Source: Candidatus Neomarinimicrobium atlanticum (GTDB lineage Bacteria > Fidelibacterota > Marinisomatia > Marinisomatales > Marinisomataceae). From it: a DNA stretch of 64,000 nucleotides. Below are positions 1 to 9,493 of this stretch, one piece after another (position 1 is the stretch's first letter; each line of letters opens with the position of its first letter). The stretch spans positions 1-64,000 of the forward strand of contig AQSA01000008.1 of assembly GCA_000402815.1 (NCBI GenBank). The letters are read 5' to 3'. Made by a program: the position numbers and the translations under genes. Below the pieces are notes generated by a model. The model had not been told where the DNA came from. It saw only the letters and a list, made by a program, of their open reading frames with translations, and made no database searches.

Positions 1-1
1 C

Positions 2-2071
2 GAATTCGGTAATGCACATAACATTTTTATTAATGAAGATACAGGCTTTGCTTATGCCATCGGTACTAGTACTTGTGGTCCAGGTGGATTACATATTGTA
101 GATATTTCAACACCAACTCTGCCATCAAAGTCAGCTTGTGTATCTGATCCCTCAACTGGTAGAAGTAATACAGGGTATGTTCATGATGTACAGTGCGTTG
201 TTTATAATGGACCAGACTCTCAGTACGTCGGAAAAGAAATTTGTTTTGGTTCTAATGAAACCAATGTTTGGATTGCTGATTTAAGCACTAAGTCTGATGA
301 TTCTAGTGGAGCTAAAACAATCGGATTGGGTAGTTATGACAATTATTATACCCACCAAGGATGGTTAACAGAAGACCATAAATATTTTATCGTTAATGAT
401 GAGCTTGACGAGTACAATGGAGGATTTGGAAATACCAGAACTTTAATTTGGAATGTAGAAGATTTAAGTAATCCAACACTCCAAACAACTTATACTGGTC
501 CAACACCATCTATTGACCATAATAACTATGTTATTGGCAATTATGTTTATATGTCACATTATACTAGCGGATTACGCATTCTTGATATTTCTGATATAAA
601 TAATCCAATCGAAGAAGCATATTTTGATGTTTATCCATCTAATAATAATTCATCATTTGATGGAACCTGGAGTAATTATCCTTATTACAATAGCGGTACA
701 GTTGTTGTAACTGGTATAGATGAAGGTTTATATATTTTAAATCCTACATTTGATGATACTGCACCAGATGCACCTGAAAATATTTCTTATGAAATTCCTC
801 AGGATGGAACAATTTCATTTAATTGGACTCTTAGTGACGATACAAGCTCTCAAGTAAGAATTTATAGATCAGAAGAAGCTTTATTTACTCCAACTTCTAG
901 TAATTTAATTGCAACAGTCAACTATCCAACTTCAGGATTTATCGATGATAACTTGGATACAACTAAAACATATTACTATAAATTATCTGCGGTTAATAGC
1001 CAAGGCGAAGAAAGTCAGTTTTCTTCTGAATACCAAATTCAGCCAGTAACATTTATTAATGCACCACCAAATATTGATACAGTGTCAGATGTTCAAATCA
1101 ACGAAGATGCTAATTTAGGTATACAGCTCACCGGAGTAAATTACGGAGCCGATGTTAACGCTCAAAATGTTACCGTGACAGCATATGCTGAGAACACAGC
1201 TATATTTCCATCATTAGTAGTCAATAATCCTTCTACCGGCCAATTCATTCTTGATTTAGCCCCTAGCGCAGACAGCAATGGATCTTCTGTAGTATATGTT
1301 ACCGTGAGAGATGATGGTGGTACAGCAGATGGAGGTATTGATTCTACTAGAGTATCATTTAATGCAACAGTGTTGCCAGTAAATGATACACCCGGATCTT
1401 TTACGGCTAGCGGAGAATATTTATTCAATACTATTGATGGTTCTGGCGCATTTTTATCGAATGAATACTTATTTATTACTCCAGAAAATCAAAATGACTC
1501 ACTACGTTTTGTGTGGGAGGAGTCTGCTGATGTAGATGGAGATACGATTGAATATCGTATGATAGGTTATGATGACTTAGAGTTTTTAAGTATGAATACT
1601 TGGACTCAAGATACTTCAATAGCTTGGGCCTTAAAAGATCTAGTAGCACAAACTGATACTGTTAATGTTTCTGAAGGTTCATGGTCAGTCATATCTACTG
1701 ATGGACAGTCTTTTCAACAAGCAGTATCTGGATCTATTGGTAATTTAAAGATTGATGGTAGAGCTTTAATACCAGATGTGTTAGAATTAAAGCAAAATTA
1801 TCCAAATCCATTTACGACATTTACAACATTAGAATATGATGTTCCATCACCTCAGTATGTTGTTTTAAGAGTCTTTAATATTAAAGGGCAGCTTGTTACT
1901 ACATTGGTAGATGAAGAGCAGGGCTCTGGTTATAAATCAGTAGTTTGGGATGGAACAAATGATAATGGTGATACAGTTAGTTCTGGGGTATACTTCTGTC
2001 AAATGTACACTCCGGCAAATCCAAATGGCGGTCAGTTTATTAAAGCTATCAAGATGCTAAGACTAAGATAA
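2..2071 (+). CDS. Choice-of-anchor B family exported protein, 5' end missing
   Basis: The frame is open from base 2, so the start and signal peptide lie before the window. The first part has the choice-of-anchor B pattern: HNIFINEDTGFAYAIG, GGLHIVDIS, QCVVYNGPDS and THQGWLTEDHKYF, with LVIVD-type beta-propeller repeats. A fibronectin-III-like domain follows (about 761-1055), then a cadherin-like beta domain (about 1072-1380), and a C-terminal FlgD-like domain beginning LKQNYPNPF (about 1780-2071), which is the usual type IX secretion sorting signal. It is probably secreted or surface-attached. The choice-of-anchor B call is firm; the ligand is unknown. The next gene starts 4 bases after the stop. 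Confidence 0.85.
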   Translation, partial: EFGNAHNIFINEDTGFAYAIGTSTCGPGGLHIVDISTPTLPSKSACVSDPSTGRSNTGYVHDVQCVVYNGPDSQYVGKEICFGSNETNVWIADLSTKSDDSSGAKTIGLGSYDNYYTHQGWLTEDHKYFIVNDELDEYNGGFGNTRTLIWNVEDLSNPTLQTTYTGPTPSIDHNNYVIGNYVYMSHYTSGLRILDISDINNPIEEAYFDVYPSNNNSSFDGTWSNYPYYNSGTVVVTGIDEGLYILNPTFDDTAPDAPENISYEIPQDGTISFNWTLSDDTSSQVRIYRSEEALFTPTSSNLIATVNYPTSGFIDDNLDTTKTYYYKLSAVNSQGEESQFSSEYQIQPVTFINAPPNIDTVSDVQINEDANLGIQLTGVNYGADVNAQNVTVTAYAENTAIFPSLVVNNPSTGQFILDLAPSADSNGSSVVYVTVRDDGGTADGGIDSTRVSFNATVLPVNDTPGSFTASGEYLFNTIDGSGAFLSNEYLFITPENQNDSLRFVWEESADVDGDTIEYRMIGYDDLEFLSMNTWTQDTSIAWALKDLVAQTDTVNVSEGSWSVISTDGQSFQQAVSGSIGNLKIDGRALIPDVLELKQNYPNPFTTFTTLEYDVPSPQYVVLRVFNIKGQLVTTLVDEEQGSGYKSVVWDGTNDNGDTVSSGVYFCQMYTPANPNGGQFIKAIKMLRLR

Positions 2072-2074
2072 ATA

Positions 2075-2692
2075 TTGAATAATCCGTTAAAAAATTTATA
2101 TCAATGGGTATTATCATGGGCTGAAAGTGCTTATGGCACAGCAGTATTATTCTTTGTTGCTTTCGCTGAATCTTCATTTTTCCCTGTTCCTGCTGATCCA
2201 TTACTAATGGCTTTGTGCTTAGGCAAAGTTAAGCGTTCAATGTATTATGTTTTTATGTGCACCCTAGGTTCAGTCTTAGGAGGAATTTTTGGTTTTATTA
2301 TTGGTTATTTTCTTTGGTATACACCTTCAGGTGAATTGACAGGTGTTGCTAATTTCTTTTTTAGAGTTATTCCAGGGTTTACAACAGAAGTATTTGATAA
2401 TGTAGGTACTCAGTATGATGCGCATAATTTTCTTGTAATTTTTACAGCAGCATTTACTCCAATCCCATATAAAGTTTTTTCTATAACAGCTGGGGTCTTT
2501 CAAATTAATCTTCCAACTTTTATACTTGCTTCAATTTTAGGTAGGGGAGGTCGTTTTGTAATTATCGGATTATTAATTCGTTTTTTTGGAGATCCAATTA
2601 AAAAAATGATGGACAAGCACTTCAATACCTTTATTATCATCTTAACTGCTATATTTGCCTTAAGCTATCTTTTGATTGGATATCTATTCTAA
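2075..2692 (+). CDS. YqaA/DedA-family inner-membrane protein
   Basis: A 205-residue protein with several hydrophobic segments and the signature of the YqaA branch of the DedA (SNARE-associated/VTT) family: FAESSFFPVPADPLL near residue 30, TPIPYKVFSITAG near residue 130, and GRGGRFVIIG in the last third. DedA proteins act in the inner membrane as lipid scramblases or transporters; YqaA itself has no settled role. Translation appears to start at a TTG codon just after the stop of the gene before it, so the two are probably co-transcribed. Length is normal for the family. Confidence 0.85.
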   Translation: MNNPLKNLYQWVLSWAESAYGTAVLFFVAFAESSFFPVPADPLLMALCLGKVKRSMYYVFMCTLGSVLGGIFGFIIGYFLWYTPSGELTGVANFFFRVIPGFTTEVFDNVGTQYDAHNFLVIFTAAFTPIPYKVFSITAGVFQINLPTFILASILGRGGRFVIIGLLIRFFGDPIKKMMDKHFNTFIIILTAIFALSYLLIGYLF

Positions 2693-2711
2693 TTTGTCAT
2701 AGTTTTTAATT

Positions 2712-3944
2712 ATGAAAAATACACTATACCTATCTATTTTATTTTTAGCATCATGCGCTAGCAATATGCCTAGTGTTACTACTCCAGAGATCAAACCTAC
2801 AAAAAGCGATATAACAATAGAGGATTTTAAGACTCATATAGAGTTTTTATCCTCCGATGAACTTCAAGGACGAGGCGCAGGAACTGAAGGCGATAAAATA
2901 GCTGTTAGTTATATCAAGCAAAGATTTTATGATGCAGCACCAAATAAGGGAAAAATCGAAGTACAAGAACATTATGTATTCAAAGACCGTAGACAGAAGA
3001 AAGATAAAGTTTTAACTTATAATGTCATTGGTTATTTGGTTGGAAATGACGAAAAATTGAAGGACGAATTTGTAGTTATTGGTGGGCACTATGATACTAC
3101 TGCAAATGCTCTCGGAAAGATAAATAATGGCGCTGATGATAATGCTTCAGGCACGTCAATGGTTATTGAGCTTTTTGAAAAATTTGCCGCAACAAACAAT
3201 CATAAGAGAACATTAGTTTTTATGGCATTCGGTGGTGAAGAATTAGGTTTGTTAGGTTCCAAGTATTTTGTAAATAATCCTACTATTGATCTTGATAAAG
3301 TGCATCTTATGGTGAATTTAGATATGGTTGGTAGAATGGAAGAGAATAATGTTCAGCTTGGTGGTGCCGCTTCTGCAGAAAATTTTTCTTCAAGATTGCA
3401 TCCGTTCTTAATGGAAGATAATGTAAATGTCATTGAATTAGGAGAAGGTATTTTTAGCAGATCAGATCATTATAATTTCTACAAAAAAAATATTCCCGTA
3501 CTCTTTTTCTTTACTGGAGTGCACGAAGATTATCATAAGCCATCAGACGATTCTGACAAAATAAATTACGATGGAATGAAATCTATTTCTAATATGGTTG
3601 AAGGAATAGTTGAAGAGTTTGCTAATACTTCAGATAGATTAGTATTTAAATCTGTCGAGCAAGAGCAAACAATGCAAACACCCTCAAGAATGAAAGTTAC
3701 CTTAGGTGTAATTCCAGACTATTCTTATGATGGAAAAGGTGTTAAAATTGAAAGTACAATAGATAATCGTCCTGGAAAAACAGCAGGAATGCTTGATGGA
3801 GATATTGTTATCAAAATACAGGATCTGGTAATTGTAGATATTTACAAATACATGGAAGCATTCTCACTGATTGAACCTAGCGCTACAGCTGAAATAACAG
3901 TGCTTAGAGGTGAAGAAGAAGTAGTGTTAAATGTACAGTTTTAA
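2712..3944 (+). CDS. M28-family zinc aminopeptidase lipoprotein with PDZ domain
   Basis: The N-terminus is a lipoprotein signal ending in the lipobox LASC, so the mature protein should be lipid-anchored. The peptidase part shows the M28 metal ligands in order: GGHYDT, NGADDNASG, FGGEELGLLGS, NLDMVGR and a final H in HEDYHKPSDD. A PDZ-like domain fills the last 90 or so residues (KVTLGVIPDYSYDGKGV onward, with GKTAGMLDGDIVIKI). M28 enzymes release N-terminal residues from peptides; substrate choice cannot be read here. The 3' end overlaps the next gene by 14 bases. Confidence 0.9.
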   Translation: MKNTLYLSILFLASCASNMPSVTTPEIKPTKSDITIEDFKTHIEFLSSDELQGRGAGTEGDKIAVSYIKQRFYDAAPNKGKIEVQEHYVFKDRRQKKDKVLTYNVIGYLVGNDEKLKDEFVVIGGHYDTTANALGKINNGADDNASGTSMVIELFEKFAATNNHKRTLVFMAFGGEELGLLGSKYFVNNPTIDLDKVHLMVNLDMVGRMEENNVQLGGAASAENFSSRLHPFLMEDNVNVIELGEGIFSRSDHYNFYKKNIPVLFFFTGVHEDYHKPSDDSDKINYDGMKSISNMVEGIVEEFANTSDRLVFKSVEQEQTMQTPSRMKVTLGVIPDYSYDGKGVKIESTIDNRPGKTAGMLDGDIVIKIQDLVIVDIYKYMEAFSLIEPSATAEITVLRGEEEVVLNVQF

Positions 3945-4983
3945 GAAAAGCTACCACCATTATAAGTCTCTCATAATTTTCTCACTGTTTTTTATCTCAT
4001 GTAACCAACCTAAGACATTCATAATTTCAGATATACAGCAATTAACGTTTACCGGAGATAACGGAGAAGGGTATTTCAACGAAGATGAGTCACAGATTGT
4101 TTTTCAGTCTAAGCGAGATGACAATGATTGTGATAAGCTATATATCGTAGATGTAGACGGTAAAAACCTAAAAGATTTTCCAGTCAAAGACGGCGCTTTT
4201 ACTTGTGCGCATTATGCGCTTGATAATGAATTTATTTTTTTCTCATCAACAATGAAAGATGGACCTCAATGTCCAGAAATTTATAAACATCCTAATCCTC
4301 GAAAGTATATTTGGCCTTTAAGAAATTATGAGATTTATAGGTGGGATGGTATGACAGCAGTACAGCTAACAGATGCTCCAGGGTATAATGCTGAGACAAC
4401 TACGCACCCATCAGAGAGAAAGGTGATTTTTACATCAATGCGTGAAGGTGATATAGATCTTTATGAAATGGATTATGATGGCAAAAATCTAAAACGTATT
4501 ACGGATGAATTTGGTTATGATGGAGGCGCATTTTATTCTCCTGATGGTAATAGTATTGTATGGCGTGCATGGTATCCTAGTAACGAAGAAGAAAAAGAAA
4601 AATGGTCTGTAAATTTAAATAATCGATATATAGATGCTGTACCGTTAGATATTTATGTAGCTAAGCGAGATGGGTCTAATAAAAAGAGACTAACAAATAA
4701 TGGAGCTACTAATTGGTCTCCGTCATGGCATCCAGATGGTAAGCATATTATTTTTTCATCTAACAAGGATGACTGGAGAGATGATTACAATGCTTTTGGA
4801 AGTAATTTTGAACTGTACATGATTCATATTGAATCTTTAAAAATTCAAAGATTAACAAACAATGATACTTTTGATTCGTTTCCAGTAATATCAGAAAATG
4901 GAAAGATTACTTTTTCTTCAAATCGTAACGCAGAAAATCCGCGTCAAACAAATATTTTTATCGGCTCTATTCTCAGTAAGTAA
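3931..4983 (+). CDS. TolB-like WD40/PD40 beta-propeller lipoprotein
   Basis: A 350-residue protein with a lipoprotein signal (LFFISC, Cys24) and repeated PD40 blades: QIVFQSKRD, KVIFTSMREGDIDLYEMD, SPDGNSIVW, WHPDGKHIIFSSN and GKITFSSNRN. It resembles the propeller of TolB and of protease-associated PD40 proteins. The ATG sits inside the end of the M28 peptidase gene, so the two are translationally linked and may act together at the envelope. The role of this single-domain form is unknown. It is not the tol-pal tolB gene, since no tol genes are nearby. Confidence 0.8.
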   Translation: MYSFKKSYHHYKSLIIFSLFFISCNQPKTFIISDIQQLTFTGDNGEGYFNEDESQIVFQSKRDDNDCDKLYIVDVDGKNLKDFPVKDGAFTCAHYALDNEFIFFSSTMKDGPQCPEIYKHPNPRKYIWPLRNYEIYRWDGMTAVQLTDAPGYNAETTTHPSERKVIFTSMREGDIDLYEMDYDGKNLKRITDEFGYDGGAFYSPDGNSIVWRAWYPSNEEEKEKWSVNLNNRYIDAVPLDIYVAKRDGSNKKRLTNNGATNWSPSWHPDGKHIIFSSNKDDWRDDYNAFGSNFELYMIHIESLKIQRLTNNDTFDSFPVISENGKITFSSNRNAENPRQTNIFIGSILSK

Positions 4984-4988
4984 ATATT

Positions 4989-5058
4989 ATTGAGATTTAA
5001 TCTCAATTATACTTGCATTTAGGAATATTCTACTATAATATTGCGACACAATCTCAAT
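4989..5058. promoter_or_regulatory. Operator-like dyad plus third half-site before the TonB receptor
   Basis: ATTGAGATT (4989-4997) and AATCTCAAT (4999-5007) form a perfect 9-bp inverted repeat around a single T. A third exact copy, AATCTCAAT, lies at 5050-5058. The copies bracket the predicted promoter of the receptor gene. With a one-base spacer the dyad cannot form an RNA hairpin, so a dimeric DNA-binding repressor is more likely than a terminator. It does not look like a classic Fur box. Confidence 0.55.
5013..5039 (+). promoter_or_regulatory. Likely sigma-70-type promoter for the TonB receptor gene
   Basis: A perfect TATAAT lies at 5034-5039, about 40 bases before the start codon. A weak -35 candidate TTGCAT (5013-5018) sits 15 bases upstream, which is short. 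The -10 box is the convincing part. A start of transcription near 5046 would place one AATCTCAAT half-site just downstream and the dyad just upstream of the promoter. Confidence 0.5.
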
Positions 5059-5077
5059 AAAAATTTAAAGGGTAAGT

Positions 5078-7453
5078 ATGAAACACGTAACAATATTAAT
5101 AGGATTCTTTAGTTTGGTTTTTGCTCAGACTACTGTTTCCGGTGTTGTAACAGATGGAGACAACAATCCTGTAGCTGATGCTAATATCGTTCTTTCAAAC
5201 GGTTTTGGTACAACAAGTGGTAGTGATGGTAGCTTTGCATTTACAGCAACAGTACCTACAACAGCAACATTTTCAGCAATTGGTTTCGCAGATAAAAGCG
5301 TAACTGTTAGTGGTGGAAGCGTATCTGTAGAACTTTCTAATAGACCTGTAGCATTAGATGCTGTTGACGTATTAGCAGATGCTGCTAGTATTACTTCAGG
5401 CATGTTTTTAAGATCTGTCAGACCAAGTTCTGTTGTTTCAGAATCAGAATTAAAACAATTTAATCATACAGACATTCACCGTGTTGTATCTCGTATTCCT
5501 GGAGTTTATGTACAGGAAGAAGATGGTCTTGGATTAAGACCTAATATTGGGATTCGTGGTACAGGTTTAGAACGTATGGAAAAGCTTAATGTAATGGAAG
5601 ATGGTATTATTATCGCACCAGCTCCATATGCATCACCAGCTGCATACTATTCTCCAACAATGGGGCGTATGCAAGGACTTGAAGTACGTAAAGGTTCTAC
5701 TCAAATTAAGCATGGACCTTTCACTACAGGTGGATCATTAAATTATATTTCAACTGCAATTCCTTCATCATCACTTAATAGTGTTGACTTTATGGCTGGA
5801 AGCTTTGGTAAAACAGTATTACATGTTAAATCAGGGAATACAATGGGTCAATGGGGATATTTATTTGAAGTATACAATGATATGACAGACGGATTTAAAG
5901 AGTTAGATGGCGGGGGAAACACTGGTTATGCTAAAACTGATGTAATGGCTAAAGTTCGTTATACAATGAGCGTTAATCACGCAGTAGAAATGAAATATTC
6001 TATGACAGATGAAATCTCAGATGAAACATATCTTGGATTATCTGATGATGATTATGCTGCAAATCCATTAAGAAGATATCGTGCGTCTCAATTAGATGAG
6101 ATGGATGCAGATCATTCTCAATTTGTACTATCATACGCAGGTAAATTATCAAATAATTTAACTATGGCAGTTAGTGCTTATAATAATGAGTTTGCAAGAA
6201 ATTGGTATAAACTAAATAAAGTTGATGGTTTAAGCCTTGGTTTAATTGCAGACCCAGCAGGTAACGCAGCAGCTTTTGCATTAATGGATGCGATGGATAG
6301 TGATGCCGATGCATACAGAATTAAAGCTAATAATCGTGAATATTTATCAAGTGGTGTTCAAGCAGTATTAAACTGGAGCATTGAAAATCATGATATACAA
6401 GCTGGTTTACGTATTCACGCAGATGAAATGGATCGTTTTCAATGGGAAGATAGATACCAAATGGTTGGTGGTAAGTTAAATATGACTACAGCAGCAACTC
6501 CTGGTACCGATTCAAATAGAATCGATTCTGCTGAAGCAACTTCACTTTATGTTGAAGATAGAATGACTTCAGGCAATTTCATTGTAACTGGTGGATTAAG
6601 ATATGAAGAAATCACTGTTAAAAGAGAAGACTGGGGTAAAACAGACCCAACTCGTGCAGGAGATGCATCAATTAAAGAAGATACATTTGATGTGATTGTT
6701 CCTGGTGTATCAGTAGAATATGCACTTGAAGATGGAACTACGCTTGGATATGGCATTCATAAAGGATTTGCTCCTCACGGACCAGGTGGTACTAAGGTAG
6801 TTGATGGTGTTACTCAAGAAGTAAAATCAGAAGAAAGTTGGAATCATGAATGGACTGTAAGATCTTACGAAGGTCTGAATGGGTTAGAGTTAACATTCTT
6901 CATGAACAAGTATGATAATCTTCTTGGTGCAGATACTGCAGCAACAGGTGGTACTGGTTCAAACGAACTCTATAATGGCGGTGCTGTGGATGTATCTGGA
7001 TTAGAATTATATTTAAGACGTATGCTAATGGATAATGGATCTATTCAATTACCAATTGAAATTGCATACACAAAAACTAATACTGAGTTTAGAGAATCAT
7101 TTGATGGTTTTTGGGGTGATGTATCTCGAGGGGATGAACTTCCTTACATACCAGAAACAATGGTATCTGTAAACTTAGGTGTTAACATGGATAAAACCTC
7201 TGTTAACATTGGCCTGAAACACAATTCAGCAGCAAGAACAACAGCAGGGTCTGGTCGTTTAGATGACGCAAATTCTACTGATGCTCTTACTCTAATTGAT
7301 TTAGGCGTAAAGCATTCACTTCAAAATAATATTACTTTATCTATGGGTATTAAAAATCTATTAGATAAAGATGCTGTTGTAGCACGAAGACCGTATGGTG
7401 CTCGTCCTACAATGCCAAGATCTATTTCTGTTGGAGTGAACTATAATTTTTAA
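5078..7453 (+). CDS. TonB-dependent outer-membrane receptor, FecA-like
   Basis: A 791-residue protein with a signal peptide (ends near FAQ, residue 17), a carboxypeptidase-regulatory-like domain (about 18-95), a plug domain and a 22-strand-type barrel ending in VNYNF. The plug resembles ferric-citrate receptors: RIPGVYVQEEDG, IGIRGTGLERMEKLNVMEDG, APAPYASPAAYYSPTMGRM and HGPFTTGGSLNYIS. It should import a metal chelate such as ferric citrate, energised by TonB, but the ligand is inferred. A good ribosome site AAAGGG precedes ATG. A TATAAT promoter flanked by operator-like repeats suggests regulation. No ABC permease or FecR-type sensor lies nearby. Confidence 0.88.
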   Translation: MKHVTILIGFFSLVFAQTTVSGVVTDGDNNPVADANIVLSNGFGTTSGSDGSFAFTATVPTTATFSAIGFADKSVTVSGGSVSVELSNRPVALDAVDVLADAASITSGMFLRSVRPSSVVSESELKQFNHTDIHRVVSRIPGVYVQEEDGLGLRPNIGIRGTGLERMEKLNVMEDGIIIAPAPYASPAAYYSPTMGRMQGLEVRKGSTQIKHGPFTTGGSLNYISTAIPSSSLNSVDFMAGSFGKTVLHVKSGNTMGQWGYLFEVYNDMTDGFKELDGGGNTGYAKTDVMAKVRYTMSVNHAVEMKYSMTDEISDETYLGLSDDDYAANPLRRYRASQLDEMDADHSQFVLSYAGKLSNNLTMAVSAYNNEFARNWYKLNKVDGLSLGLIADPAGNAAAFALMDAMDSDADAYRIKANNREYLSSGVQAVLNWSIENHDIQAGLRIHADEMDRFQWEDRYQMVGGKLNMTTAATPGTDSNRIDSAEATSLYVEDRMTSGNFIVTGGLRYEEITVKREDWGKTDPTRAGDASIKEDTFDVIVPGVSVEYALEDGTTLGYGIHKGFAPHGPGGTKVVDGVTQEVKSEESWNHEWTVRSYEGLNGLELTFFMNKYDNLLGADTAATGGTGSNELYNGGAVDVSGLELYLRRMLMDNGSIQLPIEIAYTKTNTEFRESFDGFWGDVSRGDELPYIPETMVSVNLGVNMDKTSVNIGLKHNSAARTTAGSGRLDDANSTDALTLIDLGVKHSLQNNITLSMGIKNLLDKDAVVARRPYGARPTMPRSISVGVNYNF

Positions 7454-7500
7454 GGTTGTCTTCTACTTAGTTGCTTTCAATTATACCTTAAAATAGAGGA

Positions 7501-7537
7501 AATAACGCTCGACGAAACCTTCCTGTCGGGCGTTATT
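7501..7537 (+). terminator. Hairpin terminator after the TonB receptor
   Basis: Arms 7501-7513 and 7525-7537 pair over 13 positions (one G-U pair) around an 11-base loop. The following bases are T-rich (TATTTTATG) rather than a pure T run. It separates the receptor from the next gene. Confidence 0.7.
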
Positions 7538-7564
7538 TATTTTATGTAATAAAATAATAATTCT

Positions 7565-7581
7565 AATGTTATGCTAACATT
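7565..7581. promoter_or_regulatory. Palindrome AATGTTA-tgc-TAACATT upstream of 7624 gene
   Basis: Perfect 7-bp inverted repeat (7565-7571 and 7575-7581) with a 3-base spacer, 42 bases before the start codon of the next gene. The form fits a dimeric repressor site. It differs from the AATCTCAAT site of the receptor gene. Confidence 0.4.
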
Positions 7582-7623
7582 CAATTACTAAATTAATAAA
7601 AATAAAAAAATAATGAGGTTAAC

Positions 7624-8373
7624 ATGAAAAAAATAATATTAATGACCATTTTTTGCTCTTTAGCTTTTGGACAGGCATACCATATGCAAACTGTTCTTGG
7701 TATCAAAGATGGCATAAAAGCAGCAGATTTTGAGAAAGCAATGATTCATCATAACAAAGCACATACAGGTCAAGGCGCTGTAAATACATTTTCGATCGTA
7801 AATGGACCTAATGCAGGTAAGTATGTAAGAGTTGCAGCTGCACAATGGCCCACACCTTTAGATATGGTAGATAGTGTTTATGATGCGCTGAGTAATCATG
7901 CGCCAGTAGCTTATGATAAATGGAATAATAGTATGATTGAGCAAGTTGGAGGTATGGAATTTTGGACATTAAGACCTGATCTTAGTAGAAATATTCCAAC
8001 GGTAGAAGGTGCTGATATAAATGGCGAACAACCAAACTTTATTACTATATATTATTATGGTGTTCAGCAGGGTGGTAATGCAAATACGGAAGCTGTTTTT
8101 TCAAGATTTAATGAAATAGCAATACAATCAGATAGTGCTCGCCCATGGGTTGCAATGACAAAAACTTTAGGTGGAAATGTCTCAGTATATTCATACTCAA
8201 CACCACATATGACAATGTCTGAAGTTTTAGCTCCTGCGCAAGCAGAGTTTGCTACTGTTTTAGCTCAAATGTATTCTGAGGATTCAGATTTAGATACTAA
8301 GGTAAGAAACGGATGGTCATGGATTTGGAGTGAAACTTGGAGATTTAGACCAGAGCTAAGTACAACAAATTAA
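7624..8373 (+). CDS. Exported protein of unknown function with duplicated half-domains
   Basis: A 249-residue protein with a signal peptide (cleavage near FGQ, residue 17) and a clear ribosome site (GAGG at 7615). I do not recognise a named family. The two halves end alike, FWTLRPDLS (113-121) and WRFRPELS (239-246), each following a tryptophan-rich helix-like stretch, which suggests an internal duplication. The composition recalls dimeric alpha-beta-barrel proteins (ABM-like), but this is only an impression. It stands alone between two terminators and behind its own palindromic operator candidate. It follows a FecA-like receptor, so a periplasmic accessory role is possible. Confidence 0.65.
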   Translation: MKKIILMTIFCSLAFGQAYHMQTVLGIKDGIKAADFEKAMIHHNKAHTGQGAVNTFSIVNGPNAGKYVRVAAAQWPTPLDMVDSVYDALSNHAPVAYDKWNNSMIEQVGGMEFWTLRPDLSRNIPTVEGADINGEQPNFITIYYYGVQQGGNANTEAVFSRFNEIAIQSDSARPWVAMTKTLGGNVSVYSYSTPHMTMSEVLAPAQAEFATVLAQMYSEDSDLDTKVRNGWSWIWSETWRFRPELSTTN

Positions 8374-8400
8374 TCAATTTTTAAAAAGTACTTAAAAATC

Positions 8401-8436
8401 AAGAGCCTATTAATGATTGTTAATAGGCTCTTTTTC
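8401..8436 (+). terminator. Strong rho-independent terminator
   Basis: AAGAGCCTATTAA (8401-8413) pairs perfectly with TTAATAGGCTCTT (8420-8432) around TGATTG and runs into a T tract. It ends the transcript of the 7624 gene. Confidence 0.9.
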
Positions 8437-8451
8437 TATTAACATTAATGT

Positions 8452-9489
8452 ATGTTCAATAAAAAGTCAAAATTTGAATTAAAAAAAGATTTAGAGCAGG
8501 AAGCGTTTCAACGTATTACATGCTCTTTTTATAGATATATCAATATTAAAAACCCTAAAATTTTTCGCAATCATCTATATGAGAAATTTTCAAACTTAAA
8601 TATTTTAGGCAGGGTTTATGTTGCCGATGAAGGCATTAATGCTCAGATAAGCGTCCCTGAGGATAAATGGAGCATGTTTGAAGACTATATTAACTCAGAA
8701 ATACTGTTGAATAGCATAACACTAAAAAAAGCAGTTCAAGAGGGAAGTTCTTTTATAAAGCTAAAAATTTTAGTAAAAAATGAAATCGTAGCTTATGGAG
8801 TAGACAAAGATTGTTACAATATGAATCATGTTGGCCAACATTTGTCAGCTAAAGAATTTAATGAATCAATCAACGAAGAAGGTTCTGTCGTAGTAGATAT
8901 GCGTAATTATTATGAAAGTGAAGTTGGAAGATTTAAAAATGCGATTACACCAGATATTCATCGATCTCAAGAATTATTACCAGAAGTAGCAGAGTTAATA
9001 TCGGATAGTAAAGATAAAAAAGTTCATTTGTATTGTACGGGCGGAATTCGCTGTGAAAAAGCAAGCGCCTATTTGATAAAAAAAGGATTCAAAGACGTCT
9101 ATCAGTTAGATGGTGGAATTATCCAATATGCTCATGATGTTAAAAAAGAAAATATTCCATCAGAATTTATCGGAAAGAATTTTGTTTTTGATGACAGGTT
9201 AGGTGAAAAAATTACTGATGATATCATTGGAAAATGTCATCAATGCCAAAAATCATGTGATCAACATGCTAACTGTAACAATGATGCTTGTCATATTTTA
9301 TTTATTCAGTGTGAAAATTGCGCAACAAAGTACGATAGGTGTTGCTCAGTCAACTGCAGGGACTTTAATGCGCTAGATAATGAAGAACAAAGAAAACTAA
9401 GAAAAGATATAGATAAAAAAGTTTCTAGTGCTAAATTATCCACGAAATTTAGACCAAAACTATATAAACTATTTAATTATTGGAAATAA
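8452..9489 (+). CDS. trhO: tRNA uridine(34) hydroxylase, rhodanese family
   Basis: A 345-residue member of the YceA/TrhO family, which hydroxylates U34 of tRNAs to 5-hydroxyuridine using oxygen. An N-terminal acylphosphatase-like part contains GRVYVADEGINAQ (about 53-65). The rhodanese domain has the active-site loop YCTGGIRCEKAS with Cys195. The C-terminal Cys/His-rich block includes CHQCQKSCD, CHILFIQCENC and CCSVNC. Length and motif order match the family. No good ribosome site is seen before the ATG; the gene starts 16 bases after a terminator T run. Confidence 0.92.
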   Translation: MFNKKSKFELKKDLEQEAFQRITCSFYRYINIKNPKIFRNHLYEKFSNLNILGRVYVADEGINAQISVPEDKWSMFEDYINSEILLNSITLKKAVQEGSSFIKLKILVKNEIVAYGVDKDCYNMNHVGQHLSAKEFNESINEEGSVVVDMRNYYESEVGRFKNAITPDIHRSQELLPEVAELISDSKDKKVHLYCTGGIRCEKASAYLIKKGFKDVYQLDGGIIQYAHDVKKENIPSEFIGKNFVFDDRLGEKITDDIIGKCHQCQKSCDQHANCNNDACHILFIQCENCATKYDRCCSVNCRDFNALDNEEQRKLRKDIDKKVSSAKLSTKFRPKLYKLFNYWK

Positions 9490-9493
9490 ACAT

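Noticed and set aside
9428..9493. Earlier start for the TPR protein, overlapping trhO
   Set aside because: The ATG at 9494 follows trhO by 4 bases and gives the membrane segment at a normal position; the earlier part reads as out-of-frame trhO.
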